Shown here piece by piece: positions 8,369 through 16,798 of a DNA stretch of 39,568 nucleotides (position 1 is the stretch's first letter; each line of letters begins with the position of its first letter). Source of the stretch: an uncultured Bacteroidota bacterium (lineage in GTDB: Bacteria; Bacteroidota; Bacteroidia; Chitinophagales; Chitinophagaceae); contig CAIVHI010000319.1 in assembly GCA_903905685.1 (NCBI GenBank), forward strand, positions 1 through 39,568. Direction: 5' to 3'. The translations under genes were made by a program, and so were the position numbers. Below the pieces are notes generated by a model that worked only from the letters and a program-made list of their open reading frames with translations, did no database searches and was not told where the DNA came from.

Positions 8369-9275
8369 TTGTACAATGACATTTTGTATGATGAGGACTT
8401 CAACCTAGTTCCGGAGGAGTGCGGGCGGTTCCAGATTGGGGCGGGTGCCGACGCGTGGCAGGTCTTCGGCAATGGAGGCAAGATAGCGGTGAACCACAAC
8501 GGCTACCTGGCGGTGTTTTTGAGGACGGCAACGGCAGGTACGTCGATCTACATCGACCCGATGGTAATAAACCACTTTCCAGCTGGATTCGCCGCATCAA
8601 CCACTATTACCCTTACGGCTTGGCCGTGAACATGACGGCGCACGTGCCGACGGCCAACGACCCTGCCGACCTCTTCTCTTCCTGTATCAGGCCAAGAAGA
8701 AGGACAAGGCCGACGGCCTGAATCTTGACCACTTCGGTGCCCATCGGTACGACCCGCAGTGGGGCACTTCCCGAGCCTTGACGCGGACCACCAGTTTGCG
8801 AGCGGTTACACGGGCATGGGGAACCATCCGGTCTTGGTTTCGGACCCGACGGGGAATGTGGCGATTGACGATCCAAGTAAAAACATTGGTGGCGACGAAG
8901 ACGGCGGCTTTCCAGAGGATTACATTGTTGCCGGCTCCGACGGGCGGCAGGGCACGACCAGCGGCAATATGCAGGATGCCATAGGCCCGACCGGTATCGG
9001 GGGGCAAACGTGCCTTTTCTTAAGCGATGCCACCTGCGGCCTTGACGTGACGCAGGCCAACCAGAGCGCGACCAACACGGCCCCGCCCGTAAGCTGGATC
9101 AAAACAGTGGAGGTTGTGTCTACATGGGCCCTTTGTTGGGGTGGCGTATGACGAGAACGGCAACCATTGGTCGTCTCCCGACCGGTCCGTAGCCGGCGTA
9201 CCGAACGTCGATTTTTCGTCCTCCACTCGTAAGCTAAGGTTCCTTGCCTCCCCGAAATCCTTTACTTCAGCATGA
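8369..9275 (+). pseudogene. Degraded C-terminal part of an RHS-repeat protein
   Basis: No single frame runs through this stretch, but the pieces join into one RHS tail. Reading moves from frame 2 (FQIGAGADAWQVFGNGGK, up to ~8510), to frame 1 (FEDGNGRYVDLHRPDG, then HYYPYGLAV), to frame 3 near 8675 (FLYQAKKKDKADGLNLDHFG, then RYDPQWG), to frame 2 near 8762 (HFPSLDADHQFASGYTGMGN, then DPTGNV), and to frame 3 near 9129 up to a stop at 9273-9275. YYPYG, RYDPQWG and DPTGN are hallmarks of the RHS-associated core; the part after DPTGN corresponds to the variable C-terminal (often toxin) module. At least four frameshifts and no repeat-bearing N-terminal part mean this is a relic. Its GC content looks higher than the neighbours' by eye, which suggests transfer. 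Confidence 0.75.
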
Positions 9276-9318
9276 GTCGTCCTTATACCGCTCCCCGCTG
9301 TCGCCCTCAAGCACTGCG

Positions 9319-10737
9319 CTATCCCAGCAGTTCCGGCCGCTCCAGGTATACCTTCCTTACAAATTCACCAAAAAGCGTATTGGCCCAAGCAAACCACGGG
9401 CGGGAATAGGTGGCGGCATCGTCTTTATGGAACGATTCGTGCATGAAGCCGGTGCCGGCGTGGGTGGCTTGCAGCATGTCGAGGCACTGGTGAACTTCAG
9501 ACGGCGTCTCGGCAGTGATGCCGCGCATAATGATTCCCAAGGGCCAAATTCGGTCCATACCGGCATGGGGGCCGCCAATGCCCTCGGCGGCCTTGCCTTT
9601 AAAGAAGAACGGGTTGTCTTCACTCAGCACCAGCTTGCGGGTATTGTGGTAAATGGGGTCTATGGCCATATCGGGAATGAGGTAGGGTAACGACAGCAGG
9701 GAGGGCACATTGGCATCGTCCATCAGGTTGTAGCTACCCATGCCGTTGGTTTCGTAGGCATATACCGCGCCGTAGCGCTCGGAGGGTGCCGTGGCCAGTC
9801 GGTTGAGCGCGCCGCGCACTTCGCTTTGCAGCGCCCTGATGTCGGCCAGCAGGTCGGTGGCAATATAAAGTTCGGCTACCAGCTCCTCCATTTGTTGCAG
9901 ACTGTGGCGGGCAAAGAAATTGGACGGTATAAGATAGGGGAAAATCGTGGCATCGTCGCTGGGGCGGAACATGGAGCAAATCATGCCGTTGGGGCGGACG
10001 GGGTAGCCGTAGCCATCCAATGGCACCGAGTCTGTGGCATATTCCGTCATGCGCTTAAAGCTGTAGGGCCCCTTGCCGCCCATTCGTTGCTGCTCCCTAA
10101 ATGTGCGCACTATAGTTTTGGCCATCTCCAGCCACTCGGCATCAAACGGCGAGCGGTCGGCCGTGGCTTTAAAGTAGTGGTAGGCCAGCCTGATGGGGTA
10201 GCAAAGGCTGTCTACCTCCCATTTGCGCTCGTGAATGCCCGGCTGCATGGCCGTCACGTCATTCTTCCACTCGCTTACCTTGGTAGGGTCTTTATAGAAG
10301 GCATTGGCATAAGGGTCTTTACGCACATAGGCCGACTGCCGGTTGATGACCCCCTTGATGAGCTGCTGCAACGGCTTGTCGGCCTTGCACAGCGCGATAT
10401 AGGGAAACACCTGTGCCGATGAATCGCGCAGCCACATGGCATCTATATCGCCGGTAATGACATAGGTATCGGGTCGGCCGTTTTTATTGGTGAAATCGAC
10501 TGTGGTGTCGAGCGTGTTGGGGAAGCAGTTCTCGAACAGGTAGGCCAATTCCTTGTTGCCGATGCTGTTCTTGATTTCGCGTATCAGGGCTTCAACGGCC
10601 TCGCTTTTAAATTTGCGTTGGCCGTTGGGAATGCGCACCGTAGGAAATGTTGCCGTAGCGGCCTTGGCGAACCCAGGTGCCGCCAAAATGCCGGCCGTAG
10701 CCCAAGCCGACTGCCTAATGAATCTGCGTCTATCCAT
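9319..10737 (-). CDS. GH125 exo-alpha-1,6-mannosidase, exported
   Basis: A 472-residue glycoside hydrolase of family 125 (formerly DUF1237), which removes non-reducing alpha-1,6-linked mannose from glycans by an inverting, metal-independent mechanism. It begins with a Tat-like signal, MDRRRFIRQSAWATAGILAA, then the catalytic (alpha/alpha)6 domain. Family segments include GDIDAMWLRDSSAQ, WEVDSLCYPIRLAY, MICSMFRPSDDATIFPYLIP and GGPHAGMDRIWPLGI. I chose the ATG at 10737 because it opens the signal peptide; an upstream in-frame start would add 50 residues unlike any exported leader. It faces the RHS relic and is not in an operon. With the GH92 enzyme about 3 kb away it could take apart mannose-rich N-glycans or mannans. 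No SusCD pair is present here. Confidence 0.92.
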   Translation of the reverse strand: MDRRRFIRQSAWATAGILAAPGFAKAATATFPTVRIPNGQRKFKSEAVEALIREIKNSIGNKELAYLFENCFPNTLDTTVDFTNKNGRPDTYVITGDIDAMWLRDSSAQVFPYIALCKADKPLQQLIKGVINRQSAYVRKDPYANAFYKDPTKVSEWKNDVTAMQPGIHERKWEVDSLCYPIRLAYHYFKATADRSPFDAEWLEMAKTIVRTFREQQRMGGKGPYSFKRMTEYATDSVPLDGYGYPVRPNGMICSMFRPSDDATIFPYLIPSNFFARHSLQQMEELVAELYIATDLLADIRALQSEVRGALNRLATAPSERYGAVYAYETNGMGSYNLMDDANVPSLLSLPYLIPDMAIDPIYHNTRKLVLSEDNPFFFKGKAAEGIGGPHAGMDRIWPLGIIMRGITAETPSEVHQCLDMLQATHAGTGFMHESFHKDDAATYSRPWFAWANTLFGEFVRKVYLERPELLG

Positions 10738-10987
10738 AATGAACGTTGAAATTGCAAAGTAGCAAAAAGGGGCGAAGGACGCTGCGCTTGAGGGTGAAAG
10801 CGGAGTTAGGAGTGCGGCATGTGTGTGGCTGGTGCGTAGGGGTGAACCGGTGCTTCGCCCGTTCCGGTGATGCTGCCGCAGGTACATGGTAAAATTAACC
10901 GGGCTTCCAGCCTGGGCATAATTCCATAGCTGGACACCTTCCTTTTAAGGCTGGTGACGATGTCTCCAGGTAGACACAAATTCCCCA

Positions 10988-11494
10988 CTACTCCAACGTT
11001 ATTTCCGCCTCAAACTGCAAATGCATTCTGTACTGGCGCTTGAAAATCTCCCTTATCTCTTTGTCAGACCCGTGAAAGTGGGGAGAGGGATGCTTGGAAT
11101 TTGCGACGATTGCTTTCCTTTTTTTGAAGCCGAAATAATATTCAGGTATTTCCAAAAGCATCCGCTTTACTGTGGCTTCTATTTGCCCCAGTCCTTCAGA
11201 TTTCCAATCCGCCCGCTTGGTCTTCAATTCCACAAACACCAGCCTATCCTCATATTGTAACATGGCGTCGCACCTGCTTTCCATCTCGCCGTTATCCCTG
11301 CAAATGTCGATACAGTTATCTATCGCGGTAAATTGAATGGTCTTCGGCGGCGAGGCGTTAACAACGGTCGCAATCCATTTTTCGCTATGGTCAATATTCA
11401 AGAATGCCGGACTTTTGTCGTCCCTATCACAAATGCCGAACCGCATTTCACTCGTAGTACACCTACATTCCGATTGAAAGAAATCAACCTTCAT
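10988..11494 (-). CDS. Small PD-(D/E)XK nuclease-like protein paired with an ATPase
   Basis: A 168-residue protein that I do not recognise by name. The central part has a PD-(D/E)XK core: an Asp at residue 76 (RCDAML), a strand, then VFVELKTK with Glu89-x-Lys91, followed by a helix holding GQIEATVKRM (Gln104), where restriction-like nucleases often have a QxxxY-type motif. These residues suggest metal-dependent cutting of nucleic acid. The C-terminal third is basic. Its ATG lies inside the end of the upstream ATPase gene (11-base overlap), so the two are translationally coupled and probably act as a complex. Anti-phage defence is inferred from the pairing. It could instead be a repair or transfer-related nuclease. 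Confidence 0.7.
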   Translation of the reverse strand: MKVDFFQSECRCTTSEMRFGICDRDDKSPAFLNIDHSEKWIATVVNASPPKTIQFTAIDNCIDICRDNGEMESRCDAMLQYEDRLVFVELKTKRADWKSEGLGQIEATVKRMLLEIPEYYFGFKKRKAIVANSKHPSPHFHGSDKEIREIFKRQYRMHLQFEAEITLE

Positions 11495-12704
11495 TTTCTT
11501 CTTGAATTTCTAAGAGTTGGTCATAAAGTTGGTTGGTATCGGCGAGCGATTGGTTCAGGTAATTTTTATCCGACGGAATTCCGTAATAGTCGGGGAGTTT
11601 CCTGATAGTCCCACCTTTTTCGTCAAATTCATAAATCACTACGTCATCAGGGTTCGTCATAGACATCGGTGCCACAATGGCATCCAACTTTTCTCGGAGT
11701 AGGTCTGATTTCAGTTCCCCATTTACCTGAAAAGCCTTGATCGACAAGGTGAGGTAGTCTATCATATAGGGACTATGCGTTGTCACCACCAACTGGTTCC
11801 AGGGCAGCAAGTGGTTGAACTGTAGCAAGCTGTACAGTATTTCCTTTTGGGAGGTCGGAAATAGGTTCTGTTCCGGTTCTTCCACGATATTGACGAAGCG
11901 TTTACTGTGGTATTTGGAATAAATCAAGGCTTTCCGTTGATTCCGTTCTTGCTTCGAAAGCCCGGAATCCAAATCGACCCTATCGATTTCCTGTTCCCGT
12001 CTAATCCGATATTCGGGCGATAATTCGGCTAGTTCGGGCACATGCTCAAAATGTACTTTCATAGCCAAATATCTGGTCACAAGGTAAAGGGGCACCAAGG
12101 ACTGGAACCCGCTGGAAGCAGTCAGCAAACTCAGATTCTTAAAGTCGCTGCCCGACAGGAAGGAACGTGAATCTTTATACTCATAAACCGTATTGCCAAG
12201 CGGCAATTCCAAAGCAAGTCCGTTCAAGCCATTTTGCGCCCTAATCAGCTCACGTGCAAAGGTGTCGAGCGGCCCAGGGAGGCCGGAAATGCCGAAGGAT
12301 TCCTTTATGGTGCTCAGGAAATTCCTTTCCGAAGGCACATACATTATTTTGGGCACGAGATAATCATGCCCGTCCGACTCCTTGGCATAATACCCTAATG
12401 CCTCACTGGCGCTGATAAAATATTTCTCTCCCCAATATTCAATAACGGTATCTTTTTTCCAATACTCCCTAATACCCTGCCATTCCAATTTATTTAGAAA
12501 GTCTTCTACATAAGTAATTTTAAAATCCCCCCTGTTTAACGCCTTCTCCATCCAAATAAACATCGAAATCAGCTTAGCCACGGTACTCTTGCCGCTGCCT
12601 TGATTGCCAATGAAGACGGTCACCTTTTTGATGTCGAGCCAGCCGCCGTTCTCCAAACAGCCTTCCTTGATGGGGCCGAAATTCTTGATTTTGATCTTGC
12701 TCAT
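11484..12704 (-). CDS. ABC/OLD-type AAA ATPase of a two-gene nuclease module
   Basis: A 406-residue SMC/OLD-like ATPase. It has an N-terminal IKNFGPIKEG strand, Walker A GNQGSGKST (33-41), an ABC-signature-like SSGFQS (197-202), Walker B VNIVEEPE (271-278) and the H-switch TTHSP (308-312). The region between 215 and 270 is charged and helical, in place of a long coiled coil. There is no TOPRIM domain at the C-terminus, unlike OLD or GajA. The nuclease instead comes from the overlapping downstream gene, comparable in logic to Septu or PARIS but with a different effector fold. The start at 12704 places the first strand at the very N-terminus, as usual. Such ATPases typically sense phage proteins or DNA and license the nuclease; this role is inferred. 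Confidence 0.85.
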   Translation of the reverse strand: MSKIKIKNFGPIKEGCLENGGWLDIKKVTVFIGNQGSGKSTVAKLISMFIWMEKALNRGDFKITYVEDFLNKLEWQGIREYWKKDTVIEYWGEKYFISASEALGYYAKESDGHDYLVPKIMYVPSERNFLSTIKESFGISGLPGPLDTFARELIRAQNGLNGLALELPLGNTVYEYKDSRSFLSGSDFKNLSLLTASSGFQSLVPLYLVTRYLAMKVHFEHVPELAELSPEYRIRREQEIDRVDLDSGLSKQERNQRKALIYSKYHSKRFVNIVEEPEQNLFPTSQKEILYSLLQFNHLLPWNQLVVTTHSPYMIDYLTLSIKAFQVNGELKSDLLREKLDAIVAPMSMTNPDDVVIYEFDEKGGTIRKLPDYYGIPSDKNYLNQSLADTNQLYDQLLEIQEENEG

Positions 12705-12711
12705 TGCCGGT

Positions 12712-12745
12712 CAAATTTACCGCTTTAGCCAAATATGCTCCCCAA
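12712..12745 (-). promoter_or_regulatory. Possible promoter of the ATPase-nuclease operon
   Basis: On the minus strand TAAATTTG (12719-12712) fits TAnnTTTG exactly, 7 bases before the ATG. The nearest -33-like TTGG (12745-12742) is 22 bases away. The leader would be only a few bases. Confidence 0.35.
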
Positions 12746-13482
12746 TAAATTCTTGGCCACATTCCGCGCCGCCTGGCTTTGGGTCATTTCAGACGATGCG
12801 AAAATTTGCCATGCGAACCCTGGGGCAAAAAAGTAGACAATACACTAAATATATTTTCGGCAGTCAGTTACTGCCGAATTGAAAGGCATTTTCTCATGCT
12901 TCAAACCGGGGTTTAACAAACCCCGGTTTGGCGGAACATCGACTAAATTTTTATACCCACCAATTTGCAGCTACCTGCGCAAAAATTGCCCACCTCCCAA
13001 TTGCACAAACACCGCTTGCGCAATTGCCAACCCACGCCATTAGCGGGTGGCCATTATACGCCAACCCATTTCTCAACTAACCTCGTAGTTTTGTAAAACC
13101 CCACTACCTACGAAAAACGGGCGTGACCAGTGCACCCTGCCGACAAACTAAATAGGACAATATCACAGGCAGGGCGATAAAAATGGCATCAATAAATCCC
13201 GGACACTCTAACAAAGCAATACGGATGAGCGAAGCGGTAATGAACAGCCTGCCTGAAAAGCAATTTTTTACTGAGCTTGCGGTGCTCATTAATGAAAGTA
13301 GCAAATGAGTAGCATAAACGGTCAATTCAACACTAACACTGTTGTGTTGGAAAATCGGCACCGGAATAAATCGGGATAGCCTAAAAAGTGGAAGGGCGGA
13401 GTATGGTAAAAGATTGTCGTTTTGTAGACACGGCTGCACTCCCTATTTTCCCCCACTATAGGAAATTTCACAAGGCTATGGA
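12746..13482. other. Gene-poor stretch with inverted repeats
   Basis: No convincing gene is visible over about 740 bases. Present are an inverted repeat ttcggcagt-cagtt-actgccgaa (12856-12878), a perfect 13-3-13 palindrome at 12902-12930, and an A/C-rich segment with several gcaattg/caattgc motifs around 12960-13030. A minus-strand open frame of 111 codons (13104-13439) encodes a hydrophobic, Leu/Ile-rich C-terminus but matches nothing I know, and I do not call it. The stretch may be the remains of lost accessory genes beside the ATPase-nuclease module. Confidence 0.5.
12902..12930. repeat. Perfect 13-3-13 inverted repeat
   Basis: caaaccggggttt-aac-aaaccccggtttg is an exact 29-base palindrome with a 3-base centre, the same geometry as the one at 8271-8299 but with unrelated sequence. 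No gene ends next to it on either strand, so it may be an orphan terminator left by a deleted gene. Confidence 0.7.
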
Positions 13483-13536
13483 TATATTTGTAGATGCATG
13501 GCCACACTCCGTGCCCGCTTGAAAATCGATAGCCGA

Positions 13537-15783
13537 ATGAAACCATTGAAAAAGCTCCTTTATGCCGCCACTTTTTTCATCATTTGTTCGTTTGCCGTGG
13601 GCAAGGCAGAGCACTTGGTGCGCAATGTAAATCCGTTCATTGGCACGGGCGGACATGGGCATTGCTACCCGGGTGCTACGGTGCCGTTTGGGATGGTGCA
13701 AATAAGTCCGGACAACGGCACCGAGGGTTGGGACTGGTGCAGCGGCTACAACTATGGCGATTCCATGATAGCCGGCTTCAGCCATATGCACCTCAGCGGC
13801 ACGGGGGTGGGCGAGTGGTGCGACATATCGGTGATGCCCAATCCCGGGCTCATTCCCGATACGGGCAAGTTTTTCCGCGTCAAGTTCAGCCATGAAAACG
13901 AGGTGGCATTTCCCGGCTACTACAGCGTCATCATGAACAACGGCGTGCAGGCATCGTTCACGGCCACCGAGCGTTGCGCGTTCCATAAGTATTTCTTTCC
14001 CGTAGCCTCCACGCCCGTCATCAAGTTCAACTTGGGCTTCAGCATCAACTACGACAGCACTACCGAGACCTACTTCACCAAGGTAGACGACAGCACCTTT
14101 ATGGGCTATCGCTATTCCACCGGCTGGGCCAAAGCACAGCGGGTCTACTTCGCCGTCAAGACGTCCGAACCCATAGTGAAAGCCTTCATTTACGATGAAG
14201 GTACTCCCGCCATCAACAACTCCATGAGGGGGCATTATGTGAAGAGCCAATTGGTTTTCAAAGACTTGCAGGGTAAACCTTTGATGATGAAGGTCGCGCT
14301 GTCTACGGTGAGTCCGCAACGGGCATTGGTGACCCTGAAAGAAATTTCGGATTGGGGGTCGTTCGATGAAGTTCGAAAGACGGCTGAAAACGCTTGGGAA
14401 AAGGAGATGTCCAAAATTACCGTAAAAGGCAGCGACGACCGCTTGAAGCGCATCTTCTACACCGCCCTCTACCACACATGCATGGCGCCGGTGCTTTACT
14501 CGGATGCCGACGGGGTGTATAAAAACGCCAACGACAGCACCTTCAAAACCGCATCGGGCCAACGATATACTGTGTTCTCGCTGTGGGACACCTTCCGCGG
14601 CCTCAATCCGCTGTTCACCCTCACCCAAGGCCGCCGCAACACCGATATCCTCAACAGTATGCTGGCATTCTGCAATGAAAACGGCGAACTGCCCGTTTGG
14701 GACTTGAGCACTTGGGAGACGGGCTGCATGAGCGGCTACCACGCAGTGCCCGTACTGGCCGATGCCGTGCTTAAAAGCACGCCCGGCCTCGACCCCGAGA
14801 AAGCCTATGCGGCCATGAAAATCAGCGCATTCCAAAAAATTCGCGGCACGCAGGACTACATCAAGTATGGCTACCTGCCCCAAGACAAGGGCGGCTATAG
14901 CGTAACCATCACTTTGGAATATGCCTACGACGACTGGTGCATTGCCCAAGTGGCCAAGAAGTTGGGCTATCGCGACGACTATGAAATGTTCATGAAGCGC
15001 TCTGCAGCCTACCGCCTGCTGTTCGATAGGAAGACCGGCTTCATCCGTGCCAAGAATGCCGATGGTAAGTTTACAGAGCCCTTCAACCCCTATTTCTCGT
15101 CGGTAGACGAGAGCAAGGCCATGTACGAGGAAGGCAATGCTTGGCAATACACCTTCTTCGTGCCCCACGATGTGCAGGGGTTGGCGCGCATGATGGGTGG
15201 TAAGGACAAATTCATCGAGAAGCTCGACTCCCTGTTTACCGTGCCCTCGCAAGCTGAGGGCGAGCAGAGCCCGCCCGACATCAGCGGGCTGATAGGCCAG
15301 TATGCGCACGGCAACGAGCCCAGCCACCACATTGCCTACCTCTACAGCTTTATAGGTGCCCCTTGGAAAACGCAGGAAAAAATCCGCATGATAGTGGATT
15401 CCATGTATCACGACAATCCGCAGGCGGGCTATGCCGGCAATGAAGATTGTGGGCAAATGAGCGCATGGGCGGTTTGGAGCATGATGGGCTTTTATCCTGC
15501 AAATCCGGCCAGTGGCGAGTATGTATTCGGCACCCCCATGTTCGAGGAAATCTCCATCAATCTGGGTAATGGCCGCACCTTCAAGGTGACGGCTACGAAT
15601 TTCGGTAAAAACAAACCCTACATCAAGAGCGTGAAGCTGAATGGGATGCCCTACACCAAATCCTACATCCGTCATGCCGACATGGTGACCGGGGGCAAGT
15701 TGGAATTCGAAATGAGCGACAAGCCCAACAAGGCGTTTGGCGCCAAGCCCGAAGATTGGCCGTATTCGGCATCGGCACTGTAG
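13537..15783 (+). CDS. GH92 exo-alpha-mannosidase, exported
   Basis: A 748-residue calcium-dependent glycoside hydrolase of family 92, which removes terminal alpha-linked mannose (most often alpha-1,2) from N-glycans and mannans by inversion. After a signal peptide (about 1-22) comes the N-terminal beta-sandwich with VNPFIGTGGHGHCYPGA and PFGMVQ near its start. The (alpha/alpha)6 catalytic domain follows, with SLWDTFRGLNPL and the family hallmark GNEDCGQMSAW (about residues 634-644) followed by WSMMGFYP. Length is typical. I chose the ATG at 13537 because it opens the signal peptide. A TAnnTTTG match at 13483-13490 could be the -7 element. It converges on an alpha/beta hydrolase gene with only 15 bases between the stops. 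Linkage preference cannot be settled by eye. Confidence 0.94.
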   Translation: MKPLKKLLYAATFFIICSFAVGKAEHLVRNVNPFIGTGGHGHCYPGATVPFGMVQISPDNGTEGWDWCSGYNYGDSMIAGFSHMHLSGTGVGEWCDISVMPNPGLIPDTGKFFRVKFSHENEVAFPGYYSVIMNNGVQASFTATERCAFHKYFFPVASTPVIKFNLGFSINYDSTTETYFTKVDDSTFMGYRYSTGWAKAQRVYFAVKTSEPIVKAFIYDEGTPAINNSMRGHYVKSQLVFKDLQGKPLMMKVALSTVSPQRALVTLKEISDWGSFDEVRKTAENAWEKEMSKITVKGSDDRLKRIFYTALYHTCMAPVLYSDADGVYKNANDSTFKTASGQRYTVFSLWDTFRGLNPLFTLTQGRRNTDILNSMLAFCNENGELPVWDLSTWETGCMSGYHAVPVLADAVLKSTPGLDPEKAYAAMKISAFQKIRGTQDYIKYGYLPQDKGGYSVTITLEYAYDDWCIAQVAKKLGYRDDYEMFMKRSAAYRLLFDRKTGFIRAKNADGKFTEPFNPYFSSVDESKAMYEEGNAWQYTFFVPHDVQGLARMMGGKDKFIEKLDSLFTVPSQAEGEQSPPDISGLIGQYAHGNEPSHHIAYLYSFIGAPWKTQEKIRMIVDSMYHDNPQAGYAGNEDCGQMSAWAVWSMMGFYPANPASGEYVFGTPMFEEISINLGNGRTFKVTATNFGKNKPYIKSVKLNGMPYTKSYIRHADMVTGGKLEFEMSDKPNKAFGAKPEDWPYSASAL

Positions 15784-15798
15784 TTTAGGTGCCCGTCA

Positions 15799-16695
15799 CT
15801 ATCGGGTTTTGAAGACTATGGCTGTGTCGTTTTTCAGGAGGTTGGAGAACGACGTACCGGCATCCAAATCGTGCTTCAAGTGGCAGTCAAGCCAGGGTAT
15901 CAGGTATTTGTCGATGAGCTCATGCTGGGCTTCTCGCGTTATTTCGGGTTTGGGTTTGCAGGCGCCCTCGCCAAAGCCGCAGGTCACACTCTTGTCGGCC
16001 ATCAGGCAGTGGCTGCCTCCCTTAATGCCTATGTAGCATTTGGATGGGCTCGCCAAGGCTTCATACATAGGCAGTTGGTGCTTGTCGGGCGGCGTGATGC
16101 AGTCGTTGAGGCCAGCGAAAATCAATGCCGGTATGGCAATTTTTTTTGCTGCCGCAATGGCCGATGGGCCGGTTTCGGCGGGTGCAAGGGTGGCTATGGC
16201 CTTGATTTCGGGATGCCCTGCCGCCGCAAGAAAAGACGAACCGCCACCCATACTATGACCCATAACGCAGGTCATGGTGTCTACATGGCCATAAAGTGGG
16301 GAGCCCGGGTTTCGGCCTTCCTTTTGGAGTTGTTGCAACACAAAAGCCAAGTCTTGCCCTTGAGCATCGTGGTGGGGCGAGAAAGACGCCTCGGTGGTGG
16401 GCAACACCATGATGTAGCCATGAGGCACCACGGCCTCCCAAATGTTTTGGTAGGCATCCCACCGCATCACAAATCCGTGTCCAAAGGCAATTGCGGGTGC
16501 CTTGCCCAGCAAAGTTTTGGAGAAAGCGGTATTGTCGCCGGCAGTCTCGGCGGGGTAATACACCTCGCAAGTCACCTCCCTGTTCTGCCGCGCGGCATCT
16601 ACCATTGTAAGCGATACATGCCCAATGGGGTAGGGCTGTGCAAAAGCCGCGAGACAGCAACAAGCCCCAATCAAGCAGAGTAAAGCCGTTTTCAT
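15799..16695 (-). CDS. Exported alpha/beta hydrolase (PET-hydrolase/chlorophyllase-like fold)
   Basis: A 298-residue hydrolase with a signal peptide (about 1-19, ending AFAQ). Catalytic features are the nucleophile elbow GHSMGG (Ser148), an acid in LIFAGLNDCITPP (Asp198) and a His in GGSHCLMA (His229), arranged as in the dienelactone-hydrolase/cutinase-like group. FGHGF near residue 71 provides the oxyanion-hole strand. The extra cysteines at 220, 230, 239 and 246 could form disulfides, which suits an exported enzyme. I chose the ATG at 16695 because it starts the signal peptide; an earlier in-frame codon would add 51 residues that overlap an unrelated gene remnant. The substrate is probably an ester but is unknown, and the neighbouring GH92 gene is transcribed towards it, not with it. 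Confidence 0.85.
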   Translation of the reverse strand: MKTALLCLIGACCCLAAFAQPYPIGHVSLTMVDAARQNREVTCEVYYPAETAGDNTAFSKTLLGKAPAIAFGHGFVMRWDAYQNIWEAVVPHGYIMVLPTTEASFSPHHDAQGQDLAFVLQQLQKEGRNPGSPLYGHVDTMTCVMGHSMGGGSSFLAAAGHPEIKAIATLAPAETGPSAIAAAKKIAIPALIFAGLNDCITPPDKHQLPMYEALASPSKCYIGIKGGSHCLMADKSVTCGFGEGACKPKPEITREAQHELIDKYLIPWLDCHLKHDLDAGTSFSNLLKNDTAIVFKTR

Positions 16696-16798
16696 GAAGG
16701 CAAAATTAATGGATTTGTGGGCGTGGGAGGGCGATGCAATTCGGATTTGATTTGCATGGGTTGAAAAATTATTTCCCATAAGGTCGAGGACATATCCT

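Noticed and set aside
12856..12930. The inverted repeats as a dif/Xer site or an integron attC site
   Set aside because: dif sites are imperfect 11-6-11 dyads, and attC sites need bulged bases and conserved R sequences. These repeats are perfect and match neither.
13104..13439. A 111-codon minus-strand frame in the gene-poor stretch
   Set aside because: Hydrophobic end but no recognisable family, promoter or start context. Mentioned only as part of the gap.
13468..15675. A 735-codon open frame on the minus strand opposite the GH92 gene
   Set aside because: It is fully antisense to a strongly supported GH92 gene, has a His/Val/Gly-rich composition typical of a reversed reading, and shows no domain.
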